From the NCBI GenBank assembly GCA_003243975.1, contig QHBJ01000013.1, forward strand, positions 1 through 64,000: a DNA stretch of 64,000 nt. The letters are read 5' to 3'. This document shows, one piece after another, positions 8,816 through 18,106 of this stretch. The notes beneath the pieces were generated by a model, which saw only the letters and a list, made by a program, of their open reading frames with translations, made no database searches and was not told the origin of the DNA. Numbering within the stretch: the stretch's first letter is position 1; each line of letters begins with the position of its first letter. Origin of the DNA: Candidatus Meridianibacter frigidus. GTDB lineage: Bacteria; Vulcanimicrobiota; Vulcanimicrobiia; Vulcanimicrobiales; Vulcanimicrobiaceae. The position numbers and the translations under genes are program-made.

Positions 8816-9148
8816 ATGAACCTAAAGGCACTACTCGTCGCCGCAGCGCTAGGCACGACGGCCATCGCCGGAGTGGCCGGAGCGCAGACCGTTACCTTGC
8901 CGAACGGCACCACGGTCAATGCGCCCGTCGCTCAGACCGCAAATCCGAACTACCGTCTACGCGGCGAGCGCGGAAGCTCTCGAAACATCGCAGGGGTCCG
9001 TCACAGACTGGAGCGGCTAATCGATGAACTTCAGCGCGATCGCCGCGACTACGGCGGCCACCGCGAACAGGCGATCGACCTCATGGGGCAAGCGCGTAAC
9101 CAGCTCTTGCAGGCCGAAGAGTACGACCGCTCGCATCCCAATCAGTAA
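8816..9148 (+). CDS. Small exported protein with helical C-terminus
   Basis: A 110-residue protein starting at ATG 8816, preceded by GGAG at 8807-8810; an upstream in-frame ATG at 8801 lacks such a site. A clear signal peptide (MNLKALLVAAALGTTAIAGVAGA) is followed by a mature part with a charged, probably helical segment (HRLERLIDELQRDRRDYGGHREQA). No family recognised. It forms its own unit: preceded by 136 bp of non-coding DNA and followed by a strong intrinsic terminator at 9171-9205. Its stop overlaps the end of the convergent hydrolase gene by 7 bp. Confidence 0.75.
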   Translation: MNLKALLVAAALGTTAIAGVAGAQTVTLPNGTTVNAPVAQTANPNYRLRGERGSSRNIAGVRHRLERLIDELQRDRRDYGGHREQAIDLMGQARNQLLQAEEYDRSHPNQ

Positions 9149-10575
9149 GAACTCCTCGCTTCGTAAGGGGAAGAGAGCCGCGCTAAACCGTGGCTCTCTT
9201 TTTTTGCGAGATGCGTGACCTTCCAAATCCAGTCGATCTCGGCGGCAGGATAGCCCGAAGCCATATGCCACCAGAAGAATGGGTGTCCACTCATGGGAGC
9301 GATGTGCAATGTATGCGGGGCATGCGGTAGGATAATAGACCGCACGGCGGGCCCTCCGCCGCCTCGAACCAGAGCATCGATTGTGGCGATACTACCGCTT
9401 ATATCGCTGAGTTCGTCGTGCTGCCCGTAGACTAGCAACACCGGTACACGAATCGCTTTCCAATATACGCGCGAATCGTAGTTTGCGACCCGCGGATACC
9501 ACTTGTACAGCCATGAATTCATCGGTGGCACACCGATCCAGGCCGCCCACGGCTTATCTTTGTTGCGCTGTAAGTCTTGTTCGAGCTGGTCGTAGCCCTG
9601 GCCACCGGCACTAGCGACGTCCAGGAAGTGCATGTACAGTGCAAGCGCGTCGGTGCCTTCTTGAACGGTCCACCCGTTATCGCGAATCTCATTCGTAACC
9701 CGTAGCAGGTCTTGTTCTCGATTTGTACTCGCATTGCTGTCAGCCGCAACGATGAACGCGACGTGCCCGCTTCGTTTCGCAATGAGCGGGGCGATAAACC
9801 CGCCTTGGCTGTGTCCCCATAAGCCAATCTCGTTGGCGTCGATGCCGGTGCGTTTTGCGAGCACCGTCATGCCGGCAATCGCATCATCGGCCAGGGCCTC
9901 GTACCCAACGGTGCGCCAATTCCCGGTAGATGCTCCGCTACCGCGCTTATCATATATGAGCGCGGTAATTCTCCTGCGCGCAAGGCGGTCAGCGATGAAC
10001 CGATTTGTTCCCCATCGGCTTTCGGGACCAGAGCCATGCAACAGAACGACCGCTGGGTGACGACCTCGGCTGCTGGGAACGCACAGAGTCCCTTTCAACG
10101 TGGCGCCACCATTAGCGAAAGCTACGTCTTCTACGTTATACGGTAACGCCCGAACCGCGGTGGGGTGCAAGACGAAGCCGCCCTTTCCTTCGTCACCGTC
10201 GAAGGTTCCGGCAATCGTTCCATCCCGCACCTCTCCCGAAAAGCGAAGATCGCCGTCTCCAGCAACGAATGCGACGCGCCGCCCGGCGATCCTTACAGAG
10301 TCGAGAGGGTAATCCATTATGGCCTGGGCATCCGACCCGAAGGATCCGGTGTAGCGCCCCGACTGTTCGCGGCTGAACGCGATGCGAACGGAGAGCGCTT
10401 GACCCGATCTGATGAGCGTGCCCGCCCAGAGACCCGAGATATCAGTCGCGGGGGCCGCCGCGCCAATTGCTGCTACCCTTAGCAAACAAATAAGAAGCGT
10501 CGCGATTCCAAGGAACTTCGGGTTAATCTTCTTGCACCTCAATGCTGTGGCCGACAGAAGAACGGCTGACTTCAT
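9142..10575 (-). CDS. Exported alpha/beta hydrolase
   Basis: A 477-residue serine hydrolase. A basic N-terminus and hydrophobic segment (FLGIATLLICLLRVAAIGAAA) look like a signal peptide or anchor. The region at about 45-135 is a beta-rich N-terminal domain. The alpha/beta-hydrolase domain shows the oxyanion motif LLHGSGP, nucleophile elbow GHSQGG, acid GQHDELSD and base His in HAPHTL, so the triad is complete. It resembles exported acyl-peptidase/esterase-type hydrolases; the substrate cannot be predicted. The last residues are encoded across the opposite-strand terminator. Confidence 0.82.
   Translation of the reverse strand: MKSAVLLSATALRCKKINPKFLGIATLLICLLRVAAIGAAAPATDISGLWAGTLIRSGQALSVRIAFSREQSGRYTGSFGSDAQAIMDYPLDSVRIAGRRVAFVAGDGDLRFSGEVRDGTIAGTFDGDEGKGGFVLHPTAVRALPYNVEDVAFANGGATLKGTLCVPSSRGRHPAVVLLHGSGPESRWGTNRFIADRLARRRITALIYDKRGSGASTGNWRTVGYEALADDAIAGMTVLAKRTGIDANEIGLWGHSQGGFIAPLIAKRSGHVAFIVAADSNASTNREQDLLRVTNEIRDNGWTVQEGTDALALYMHFLDVASAGGQGYDQLEQDLQRNKDKPWAAWIGVPPMNSWLYKWYPRVANYDSRVYWKAIRVPVLLVYGQHDELSDISGSIATIDALVRGGGGPAVRSIILPHAPHTLHIAPMSGHPFFWWHMASGYPAAEIDWIWKVTHLAKKESHGLARLSSPYEARSSY
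9171..9205 (+). terminator. Intrinsic terminator after the small exported protein gene
   Basis: A perfect 9-bp stem, AAGAGAGCC (9171-9179) with GGCTCTCTT (9192-9200), has a 12-nt loop and is followed by a T run to 9205. It acts on plus-strand transcription. The DNA is at the same time coding sequence for the C-terminal residues (KKESHGLARLSSP) of the convergent hydrolase on the minus strand. Confidence 0.85.
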
Positions 10576-10592
10576 GAGCGCTTTATTTTGTG

Positions 10593-11804
10593 CTATCCGG
10601 CATGCTCCCGCATGATCGCGCGGCAGACGGCGCGCGCCTCTGCCACGTTGGTTTTCGCGCGTTCGACGAAGAGCTTGCGCCAGTAGGCCTTACCGGAAAT
10701 TTTCTTTATGAGGTCCGAAGCTTCGCGCGCTTCCATCAGGCCGCTGGAACTTCCGATGTACACGGTAGGCCGGTCGTCGCCGGCGCCCAGCGGCAGGCGG
10801 TGCATGAGCTGTTCCTGAGCATCCGCCCATACCGCGGCAGGCCAGCGGTCGCGCAGGGCCTTCTCGCACCGTTCGTACACCTGCAGGTCTTGCTCAGCGT
10901 TAAATTCAGCGGCGACTGCGAAGATGCGCAGGCGTTCACGCATCGCGCGCGCGGCGACGCTGGAGTATCCGCGCAGTTCGTTGATTACCCGGAAGTCGTC
11001 CCACCGCAAGAACTCTTCGACGTCATCCAATCTGTGCGGGTTGGGCCATAGTTCTCGGAGTGCATCTTGCAAGATTCGCTCGAACATCCGAGTCGTGTGG
11101 TGAAAGTATACGGTTGCAAACATCATGTATCGCGCGAGCACGAATGATTCCAACGCCACGACGCCGCGTCCGTCCACCCCCAAGACCCTGCCTTTCGGAC
11201 CGTCGTAGATGCGCAGCGACCCGATAAGCTGAGCGCTATCGTAACGACCGCTGGCTACCCCCGTGAAATAGGCGTCGCGCAAGAGGTAATCCATGCGATC
11301 GGCGTCAAGGTTCGGGCCGCTCACGATCTCAGCTAAGACGGGATAATCGGACTGCGCCTTGCCTAGGATAAGTGCGCTTACATCGTGGCTTTGCACGCCC
11401 ACGTCGTCGAAGAGCGCGCGCATTTCAGGAAGTGCGAGGATGGCGCGCGTTCTTTGCTCGTGCGCAACACCGAGCACGGCTTCGCATGCGTGGCTGAAGG
11501 GACCATGGCCAACATCGTGCAGTAGGAGCGCCGAGCGCACGAGTTTGCGTTGGTACTCCAAATCCTTCGGTTCGGAGAAGAATTGCCGGCAGTGCGCCAC
11601 GAGCGAATCGAACACGCGGGTTCCTGCGGCCAGTGCTCCTAACGCATGACTGAATCGTGAATGCTCGGCCGATGGATACGCGAAGTACGCTAAACCAAGC
11701 TGGCGCAGGCGACGCAAGCGCTGCATAGGCGTGGAATCGAGCAAGCGCGCTTCAGCGTCCGTAAGCTCGATAAAATCATGGATCGGATCGTAAATCCGTT
11801 TCAT
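10593..11804 (-). CDS. HD-domain phosphohydrolase (dGTPase/SAMHD1-like)
   Basis: A 403-residue metal-dependent phosphohydrolase. The HD signature is complete: SRFSHALG supplies the first His, LLLHDVGHGPFSH the HD pair, and LDADRMDYLLRDAY the last Asp. The N-terminus KRIYDPIHDFIEL and overall order match the YwfO/SAMHD1-like branch, which hydrolyses dNTPs or related nucleotides. The real substrate is not determined. It is divergent from dnaG, with 57 bp between the starts, so the two promoters must share a very short region. Confidence 0.88.
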   Translation of the reverse strand: MKRIYDPIHDFIELTDAEARLLDSTPMQRLRRLRQLGLAYFAYPSAEHSRFSHALGALAAGTRVFDSLVAHCRQFFSEPKDLEYQRKLVRSALLLHDVGHGPFSHACEAVLGVAHEQRTRAILALPEMRALFDDVGVQSHDVSALILGKAQSDYPVLAEIVSGPNLDADRMDYLLRDAYFTGVASGRYDSAQLIGSLRIYDGPKGRVLGVDGRGVVALESFVLARYMMFATVYFHHTTRMFERILQDALRELWPNPHRLDDVEEFLRWDDFRVINELRGYSSVAARAMRERLRIFAVAAEFNAEQDLQVYERCEKALRDRWPAAVWADAQEQLMHRLPLGAGDDRPTVYIGSSSGLMEAREASDLIKKISGKAYWRKLFVERAKTNVAEARAVCRAIMREHAG

Positions 11805-11861
11805 TCAGGCGCTCTTTCGACGGGTACGCCCCGCGGCCCGGCGAACTCTCGAAGCAAGCTC

Positions 11862-13694
11862 ATGCCGATCGATGAAGGCGTCAAACGCGAGATTCTAGCC
11901 CGCACCGATATCGCGATGCTGATCGGCGGGTACGTGCAACTAAAAAAACGCGGGCGCGATCTGGTGGGGCTCTGCCCGTTTCACAACGAGCGCACGCCGT
12001 CGTTTCACGTGCATCCGGAGGACGGTTACTTTAAATGCTTCGGATGTGGTGCTGCCGGCGATGCCATCGCATTTCTGCGCAAACTGGAAAATTTAGATTT
12101 CCTTGCCGCGCTTCGCACCCTGGGGGCGCGGGCCGGAGTTGCGCTTGAGGAAGAATCGCCTCAGAACGCGCGCCGGCGCAGCGAGCGAGAGACGATCTAT
12201 GAGGCCAATCGTCTGGCAGCGAGGTATTTCTCTCGCATGCTCGCCTCGCGCGAGGGCGCATATGCGCGCGCGTACTGCGAAGAGCGCGGCCTGAGCGCGG
12301 CGGTGATCGAGCGTTTCTCGCTCGGATACGCGCCCGACCGCTGGGAGGGGCTAACGGCCGAGCTGGCAGCCGCACAGATCGATCCGTCGGTTTCAGTCAA
12401 AGCTGGCCTTATCAAGCCCAGCCAGCGAGGGGGCCACTACGATTTCTACCGCGACCGCTTGATGATTCCGACGTACTCTACGACCGGGGAGATCATCGCA
12501 TTCGGCGGACGTGCCCTGGGCGATGCCGAGCCGAAATATCTCAACACCCAAACGACGCCGGTGTACACCAAAGGGCACCATGTGTACGCGCTCAACCTCG
12601 CGCGCCGCGCCGTCGGCTCCGATGGTGCGCTCATCGTCGTTGAAGGGTACTTGGATTGCATCGCCTTGCATCAAGCCGGCTTCGAGAACGCGGTGGCCGC
12701 GCTCGGCACTTCGTTCACCGAAGACCAGGCCCACGAACTGCGCAAGTATGCCGAGCATATTTTCTTGTGCTTCGACGCAGATATCGCGGGCGAGAATGCC
12801 GCCGATAAAGCGATCAATATTGCGATTCGAACGATGGAACACGCCGGGACGTCGATCCGTATCGTCGCGCTCCCCCCGGGAAGCGATCCGGACACCTTTG
12901 TGCGTGCGAACGGTGCGCCCGCTTTTCGCGAACTCTTGGAGTCCGCCAAGCCATCCATCGAGTTCAAGCTGGAGCGCGAGGTGGCACGGTTGCGCGACGG
13001 TTTCGAATCACCCGCCGTTCTGGCGCGCAAAGGTGAAGCCCTCATTCGAGAGATGACGCCGATGGCCGAATGGGACAAGTGGCGCGTCTTTGTCGCCCAG
13101 GGCCTACGCATCGATCCGCAGGATCTCCGAAACAGCCGCTTTCTTTCAAACGCCAACAACTTCGTGCCGCGCTACGCGACGACGGGCGCGCGCATGAGCC
13201 GCCACGCCCCTCTCGCCACGCACCCTTCCGCCTTCGAGCGCGAAGTGCTGGCGATCATGCTCGACGACCCGGCCTTGCTTGCAGAATACGCCCAGCTGAT
13301 TCCCGCTCACCGTTTCGAGCATGACTTATATCGCAGCGTGTACGAACGGATGCTGGCACACGCGGACCATCTGGGCACGCCGGCTGAGGTTTTTGCGCTT
13401 TTTGCCGATGACGATACCAGCGTGGACCTGCTCTCGTCCTTACGACATCGCGCCGACAAAGCCACGGTGAAGTACGCGGGCACGGAAGAGCGCCGCATGC
13501 ATTTGGACCGAATAGCCGCTCGTCTGCAACTCGAGGACGAAGAAAAGCGTTATCAAGAATTGTCCCAGCGTATCGATGAGTTAGCGGTTTCGGGCCAGGG
13601 CGTTTCGCCCGGCCTGCGCAACGAATTTGAAGTCCTGGCGTCGAAACTTAAGGGAGGAGGTGAGAGAAAGAAACATGGCGCGCAAAAAGCCTGA
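11862..13694 (+). CDS. dnaG: DNA primase
   Basis: Synthesises RNA primers at the replication fork. The N-terminal CHC2 zinc finger is intact ([15 protein letters not shown]...CFGCG). The TOPRIM core has [15 protein letters not shown] and [17 protein letters not shown]-terminal helicase-binding region follows residue 430. ATG 11862 gives the usual [12 protein letters not shown] start; the in-frame ATG at 11778 would add 28 uncharacteristic residues and overlap the divergent gene. About 610 aa. The 3' end overlaps rpoD by 20 bp, giving a dnaG-rpoD macromolecular-synthesis operon without rpsU. Confidence 0.96.
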   Translation: MPIDEGVKREILARTDIAMLIGGYVQLKKRGRDLVGLCPFHNERTPSFHVHPEDGYFKCFGCGAAGDAIAFLRKLENLDFLAALRTLGARAGVALEEESPQNARRRSERETIYEANRLAARYFSRMLASREGAYARAYCEERGLSAAVIERFSLGYAPDRWEGLTAELAAAQIDPSVSVKAGLIKPSQRGGHYDFYRDRLMIPTYSTTGEIIAFGGRALGDAEPKYLNTQTTPVYTKGHHVYALNLARRAVGSDGALIVVEGYLDCIALHQAGFENAVAALGTSFTEDQAHELRKYAEHIFLCFDADIAGENAADKAINIAIRTMEHAGTSIRIVALPPGSDPDTFVRANGAPAFRELLESAKPSIEFKLEREVARLRDGFESPAVLARKGEALIREMTPMAEWDKWRVFVAQGLRIDPQDLRNSRFLSNANNFVPRYATTGARMSRHAPLATHPSAFEREVLAIMLDDPALLAEYAQLIPAHRFEHDLYRSVYERMLAHADHLGTPAEVFALFADDDTSVDLLSSLRHRADKATVKYAGTEERRMHLDRIAARLQLEDEEKRYQELSQRIDELAVSGQGVSPGLRNEFEVLASKLKGGGERKKHGAQKA

Positions 13695-14844
13695 GTCGAA
13701 TTCAAGCGCGACAGCTGTCGTGCTACCGCTCGAAGAGCAGATAAAAAAGCTGGTCGAGCGCGGAAAGAAACGTGGCTCGCTGACGTACGAAGAGATTAAC
13801 GCTGTATTCGACAGCGTGGATGAGGTCAATCCGGAGCGCATCGATGAACTCTTCGAAGAGTTGGCGGCTCTGAGCGTGGACGTTGTCGACGAGCAGAAAG
13901 ATGAGAAGTCGGATGCGGAGTCCGAGGAACCCGACGAAACTGCGGTTCCGCCCGGCTTGGCATTGGATGACCCGGTACGCATGTACCTCAAAGAGATCGG
14001 CCGCGTGCCGCTTCTCTCCATGCAAGACGAGAAAGATCTCGCCATGAAGATCGAGGCCGGGGAGGCCGAAGCCCTCAAGAACGGCTCCGCCAATTCGAGC
14101 ATTGTCGTGATGGGCGAGGAGGCCAAGCGCCAGCTCACGGAGGCCAACCTCCGGCTCGTCGTTTCGATCGCCAAGAAGTATGTCGGGCGCGGAATGCTGT
14201 TTCTCGATTTGATTCAAGAGGGCAATCTAGGTTTGATCCGGGCCGTCGAAAAGTTCGATTACCGAAAGGGATATAAGTTTTCCACATATGCGACGTGGTG
14301 GATTCGGCAAGCCATCACGCGTGCGCTGGCGGACCAGGCTCGGACCATTCGCATTCCCGTGCACATGGTAGAGACGATCAACCGCCTGATCAAAATATCG
14401 CGCCAGCTACTGCAAGAACTCGGCCGCGATCCCTCCGTTGAGGAGATCGCTTCCGAGATGGGCCTGACGCCTGAAAAAGTGCGGGAAGTCATTAAAATTT
14501 CGCAGGAACCCATCTCGCTGGAGACTCCGATCGGCGAAGAAGAGGATTCACACCTCGGCGACTTCATCGAGGACCAGGAAGCGGTCGCTCCGGCAGAAGC
14601 TGCGTCGGTCATGTTGCTGAAGGAGAAGATGGCGGACGTTCTTCAAAACCTGACCGACCGCGAGCGCAAGGTGCTGGTCTTGCGCTTCGGTTTGGAAGAC
14701 GGGCACCAGCGCACGTTAGAAGAAGTCGGCCAGGAATTCGGCGTTACCCGCGAGCGGATTCGCCAGATCGAAGCCAAAGCGTTACGTAAGTTGCGCCACC
14801 CCTCGCGCGGTAAAGCGCTCAAAGATTACTGGAGCAACGAGTGA
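13675..14844 (+). CDS. rpoD: Primary RNA polymerase sigma factor (sigma-70)
   Basis: Housekeeping sigma factor, 389 aa. Region 1.2 ([17 protein letters not shown]), regions 2.1-2.4 ([36 protein letters not shown]), region 3 and region 4.2 ([32 protein letters not shown] region) are all present. The acidic segment at about residues 60-95 is a reduced region 1.1, as in SigA/HrdB proteins of compact size. ATG 13675 follows the strong purine-rich site GGAGGAGGTGAG, located inside the dnaG 3' end. The first ATG in that frame (13627) is less likely. Confidence 0.97.
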   Translation: MARKKPESNSSATAVVLPLEEQIKKLVERGKKRGSLTYEEINAVFDSVDEVNPERIDELFEELAALSVDVVDEQKDEKSDAESEEPDETAVPPGLALDDPVRMYLKEIGRVPLLSMQDEKDLAMKIEAGEAEALKNGSANSSIVVMGEEAKRQLTEANLRLVVSIAKKYVGRGMLFLDLIQEGNLGLIRAVEKFDYRKGYKFSTYATWWIRQAITRALADQARTIRIPVHMVETINRLIKISRQLLQELGRDPSVEEIASEMGLTPEKVREVIKISQEPISLETPIGEEEDSHLGDFIEDQEAVAPAEAASVMLLKEKMADVLQNLTDRERKVLVLRFGLEDGHQRTLEEVGQEFGVTRERIRQIEAKALRKLRHPSRGKALKDYWSNE

Positions 14845-14879
14845 GTCACGCCCCCGGCCGCTAGCGCGCTAGAAAGGCC

Positions 14880-15539
14880 GTGATCTCGCACGCTACCGCG
14901 TTCATTCTCGCTGCCGTCAGCGTTGCCGCTCCGTCGCCGGCGCCCACCGCTGCGCCGATTCTTAAGGAAATCGGCTCGGTTCATGTCAGCTCGTACTGCA
15001 CGGCATTCTACCGGAATTTCAATGCGGCGGTGCACCCCCTGTTGCAGAATGATGCCACGCTCGAACAGACTAGCGCTGCGCTCGATGGTGTCAACAACCT
15101 GTGGAGCGCGCTCAACTGGGATCAGAAGTTTATCGACGAGCGACTGCGCTTGGAGAAGTATGTCGGCTCGTTGCTCGTTTCCACCCACGATGTCCAGATG
15201 GAGGTGAACCAGTTGCGTCAAGGGGAGCGGGAAACGAACGACCCGCAGCGCGCGCAAGCGATGCACATGCTGGCTCAAGAACTGCAACGTGCGGTGGACA
15301 AGCAAGTCCAGATGACCACCGATTTACACTGGCTCGTCGTTGGAATGATGGATTTTGACATTGCTTCAACCGAACTCACGCATCCGCTAGGCGGAATCAC
15401 GCTTGCGGACATGCGCATTCCCGCGCAAGGCAAGGATATTAAAGCGTATCTCCGGTTCGATGGAATGCGCGACCGGCTGCGGGACGCTGAGACCAAGGCA
15501 GCCGGCTGGGCCGGATCGATCGTTCAGAACTACTGCTAG
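14880..15539 (+). CDS. Exported helical protein of unknown function
   Basis: A 219-residue protein starting at GTG 14880, 35 bp after rpoD. The N-terminus MISHATAFILAAVSVAAPSPAPTAA fits a signal peptide. The mature part is mostly predicted helix, with Cys at about residue 41 and a terminal Cys that could form a disulfide. No family is recognised. It may be read through from the dnaG-rpoD operon, since no terminator is seen between them. Confidence 0.65.
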   Translation: MISHATAFILAAVSVAAPSPAPTAAPILKEIGSVHVSSYCTAFYRNFNAAVHPLLQNDATLEQTSAALDGVNNLWSALNWDQKFIDERLRLEKYVGSLLVSTHDVQMEVNQLRQGERETNDPQRAQAMHMLAQELQRAVDKQVQMTTDLHWLVVGMMDFDIASTELTHPLGGITLADMRIPAQGKDIKAYLRFDGMRDRLRDAETKAAGWAGSIVQNYC

Positions 15540-15576
15540 CCAAGACTTTGCGTGTGGCCTTGCGAAGGCCGCGCAT

Positions 15577-16158
15577 ATGGTTGGGAAAGCTCGCTTTGAG
15601 GCTTTTAGCGATGGCGTCTTTGCAATCGCCATTACCCTGCTCATTCTAGAGATTCACTTGCCCTCGCTCCCGGCCGGTGCTGCAGATGTTCAGCAAATGT
15701 CGGCGCTCCTTTCGCTGTGGCCGCAATATCTCGTTTATGCAGCCAGCTTTGCCACCATCGGAATCATGTGGCTGAATCATCACGCCATGTTTATTGAGAT
15801 TCGACAGATATCGCACGGAACGGTCATAGCCAACCTCTTCTTGCTCGGGCTGATTTCGTTCTTGCCGTTTGCAACCGAGATAATCGCGCGCTACGGCATG
15901 TCGCCGGTAACTGTCGTTGCGTACGGAATCGTTCTGTCGCTGATTTCCGCCGCGTACTGGCTGCTGCAAGTCCAGGCGACACGAGCGGTCGGTAAACCGC
16001 ACCGACTCACATTATGGAACGTTGTCGGACTTGGGGTTTACCCGGTCGCGTCTGTGCTCGGTTACTTCGTACCTTTGGCGGGCATCGTCATCTTCGGGCT
16101 GCTGGCGATCTTCTACATGTTGCCGCAAAACGTGCGAGCCGCGACCGTGCGGCCGTGA
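15577..16158 (+). CDS. TMEM175/DUF1211-like membrane channel
   Basis: A 193-residue integral membrane protein with about six hydrophobic segments. The N-terminal RFEAFSDGVFAIAITLLILEI matches the first helix of bacterial TMEM175 potassium channels, including the hallmark FSD motif. Bacterial TMEM175 proteins are tetramers of single six-helix repeats; this length fits. ATG 15577 begins MVGKARFEAFSDG. Its stop codon abuts the stop of the convergent gene at 16159. Ion selectivity is inferred from family only. Confidence 0.85.
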   Translation: MVGKARFEAFSDGVFAIAITLLILEIHLPSLPAGAADVQQMSALLSLWPQYLVYAASFATIGIMWLNHHAMFIEIRQISHGTVIANLFLLGLISFLPFATEIIARYGMSPVTVVAYGIVLSLISAAYWLLQVQATRAVGKPHRLTLWNVVGLGVYPVASVLGYFVPLAGIVIFGLLAIFYMLPQNVRAATVRP

Positions 16159-16827
16159 CTACATGCTGCCCTTGCCGGCATCCTTTGAAGGCGTAACGTT
16201 CGGATTCTTCTCGGCAAAGGCGCCCAACGGATTGGGACGCACCCAAACTTGCAAGTCCCAGAGCGCGGGAAACTCGAAGACCGTTTGCACCGCGGAATCA
16301 TCTTTGACTGCGCCCATCTTAAGCAGCGTCGCGGCGTCGGGTTTGGTTACATCCCCACCGGCGGCAGCAAATTTCCCGCCCGAAACGGCGAGCCCGTATT
16401 TCAGCGTACCGTCGGGATTCTTCAAGATGTAGTGAACGTGCGGGCGACGGAACGGCAACCACCGCTTCGGATTGATTCCCCACAGGTGGGGCGGCGTTGG
16501 ACTGGTGCCTTTGAGAATTGAGAAATCCGCGCCCAGCAGTTTGCCGTGGACATCGTACCAAAGCTGGCTGGGGTGCCGCAGATCGGAGGCCCAGTGCCGG
16601 TTGGCATAGCTGATCGAACCGGTTTCGTCTTCGTCGGTGAATCGAAGGTAGCCGGCTCGCTGCGCATCGTCGGCCGTCGGAAAGCGGTGTATGAGGTCGG
16701 CTTGCACGCTCTGGATGAATTTGACTTCGCTCGGCGCCGGCTGTCCCGAGGGCGCCTCCGCGGCAGCTACGGGTGCAAAGGAAATAACGCTGCATGCGAG
16801 CGCTATAAGTGCGCGATAAACGATCAT
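16159..16827 (-). CDS. Exported protein of unknown function
   Basis: A 222-residue protein with a signal peptide (MIVYRALIALACSVISFAPVAAA). The mature part contains QSVQADLIHRFPTADDAQRAGY, LRFTDEDETGSISYAN and HWASDLRHPSQLWYDVHGKLLGAD, and a His-rich RPHVHYIL. I do not recognise the family. It is the last of three minus-strand genes (KGG protein, 265-aa protein, this one) and lies 45 bp after the second. Confidence 0.6.
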   Translation of the reverse strand: MIVYRALIALACSVISFAPVAAAEAPSGQPAPSEVKFIQSVQADLIHRFPTADDAQRAGYLRFTDEDETGSISYANRHWASDLRHPSQLWYDVHGKLLGADFSILKGTSPTPPHLWGINPKRWLPFRRPHVHYILKNPDGTLKYGLAVSGGKFAAAGGDVTKPDAATLLKMGAVKDDSAVQTVFEFPALWDLQVWVRPNPLGAFAEKNPNVTPSKDAGKGSM

Positions 16828-16872
16828 CGTGCCGTAGTTGGCGCCTGCGCTTCGTTGACCTGGTGGCCGAAT

Positions 16873-17670
16873 TTAGGTCGGCGTGGGCAGCGGTGTAGGC
16901 GTCGGCGTGGGCAGGGGCGTGGGGGTCGGCGCTCCGCGTTTCGGAGGCGCGGTTTCAAACGGCAGCGGCTTGTAATCGGCATGCGGTACGTCCGCGCCCA
17001 AGTTAAAGGGCGGAGGCGTAACGACGGCAATTGCGCCGGCCTTACTGGCATCGATAATGGCAGCGGTTCGGGCGCGAACGATTGCACCTGCAGCCAGCTC
17101 GACATTCGCGCCTTTTCGAAACAACCGGAAAATTTGGTGGCCCGGAATGAAGATATCTTTGAGGGTATCGGTGATTCCAGCGGTTGATGCTTCGCCAGCG
17201 CTCACATTGACGGTGAGATGATGGGTCGGCGTGCGCAGCGGAAGCGTTGCGCCACCCGCTAACGTCAGCGCGCCGAAGAAAATATCGACGCTTCCGTCGA
17301 TATCGCCCGCTTTAGCACCGTATACGTTCGAGATCTTGATGATGATCGGCGACCCCGCTGGGGCGACCACGCGGCCACCGACGATTAAGGCATCGCGCAG
17401 ATGTGCGCGCACTTGATCACCATCGCGCGCCATCTTCGAGCTAATGGGATCATCCAGAATGAAGAACAGACTGGAATCCAGCGGTAAGACCGCGCTGCCC
17501 GACGGTGGGCTGGTGGGCGCGGGCGTGTGCGCGGGACCGGCGGAAGGCGCAGGGGCAGTTGGTAACGCTGCGGAGGGCCCTGCATCGAGAAGCAGAGTGG
17601 CGGCAACGATTGCCCCCAGACTGCCTAAACCGAGTCGAAGGCGATTAGGACGCGCGCTTTTTCTGTTCAT
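16873..17670 (-). CDS. Exported proline-rich protein of unknown function
   Basis: A 265-residue protein. Start ATG 17670 (MNRKSARPNRLRLGLGSLG) gives a basic N-terminus followed by a hydrophobic signal segment. Pro/Thr/Ala-rich linkers lie on both sides: residues about 35-60, and a C-terminal PTPTPLPTPT repeat typical of cell-surface spacers. The central part (about 65-210) looks beta-rich and includes ALIVGGRVVAPAGSPIII, reminiscent of TrbI/VirB10-type or pilus-assembly beta domains, but I would not assign one. It overlaps the upstream KGG gene by 26 bp. Confidence 0.65.
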   Translation of the reverse strand: MNRKSARPNRLRLGLGSLGAIVAATLLLDAGPSAALPTAPAPSAGPAHTPAPTSPPSGSAVLPLDSSLFFILDDPISSKMARDGDQVRAHLRDALIVGGRVVAPAGSPIIIKISNVYGAKAGDIDGSVDIFFGALTLAGGATLPLRTPTHHLTVNVSAGEASTAGITDTLKDIFIPGHQIFRLFRKGANVELAAGAIVRARTAAIIDASKAGAIAVVTPPPFNLGADVPHADYKPLPFETAPPKRGAPTPTPLPTPTPTPLPTPT

Positions 17671-18004
17671 CGCTCTCGGTTTGACGTGCGGCCGCGGCTG
17701 CGCGCTTGCCTTCTTCGATGAGTTGTTTAACCTTTTGTCCACCTTTTTGTCCGATCTGTTCGTAGAAGTTCGGGCCGTAGCGATCGCGAGTTGCCTCGCC
17801 ACCTTTCTTCCCGCCCTTCTTACCGATTTGCTCGTAGAAGGCGTGACCGTGCGCTAGTTTGGTGGCTTGGCCGCCCTTGCGCCCGATGGTTTCGTAGAAG
17901 CCGGGGCCGTATTTTTTCTTGACCGTTTCGCCGCCTTTTTGGCCGGCTTCGCGCACGGTCATCCCGCCGCTCTTCTTAGGCTGGGAATTGGGGATGGTGG
18001 ACAT
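17645..18004 (-). CDS. KGG-repeat stress protein (GsiB/Em-like)
   Basis: A 119-residue hydrophilic protein with four KGG units. The first is REAGQKGGETVKKKYGPG; two further copies contain FYExIGxKGG with a YGP or HGH lead. This is the stress-induced KGG / LEA group 1 family (B. subtilis GsiB, plant Em), associated with desiccation and general stress. Such proteins are mostly disordered. ATG 18004 is chosen over 18064 because it gives the usual short N-terminus. It heads a three-gene minus-strand unit. Confidence 0.88.
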   Translation of the reverse strand: MSTIPNSQPKKSGGMTVREAGQKGGETVKKKYGPGFYETIGRKGGQATKLAHGHAFYEQIGKKGGKKGGEATRDRYGPNFYEQIGQKGGQKVKQLIEEGKRAAAAARQTESDEQKKRAS

Positions 18005-18019
18005 GGTGGGTGCAAACCT

Positions 18020-18046
18020 GTCTTTCTTGGGCCGTCCAAGAAGGAC
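18020..18046. repeat. 11-bp inverted repeat in divergent KGG/cyclophilin region
   Basis: GTCTTTCTTGG (18020-18030) pairs with CCAAGAAGGAC (18036-18046) across a 5-nt loop, with one G-T pair. It lies 16 bp upstream of the KGG start and within the 102 bp between two divergent genes. It could be a regulator site or a leader hairpin of the KGG mRNA. Confidence 0.5.
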
Positions 18047-18106
18047 GGCGTTTGGGTGCTTCATATACTAGAACGCACGGGTCGCACCGAAAGTTATGAG
18101 GACTTC

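Noticed and set aside
17690-17960. Tandem DNA repeats
   Set aside because: They encode the KGG protein repeats and are explained by that gene.
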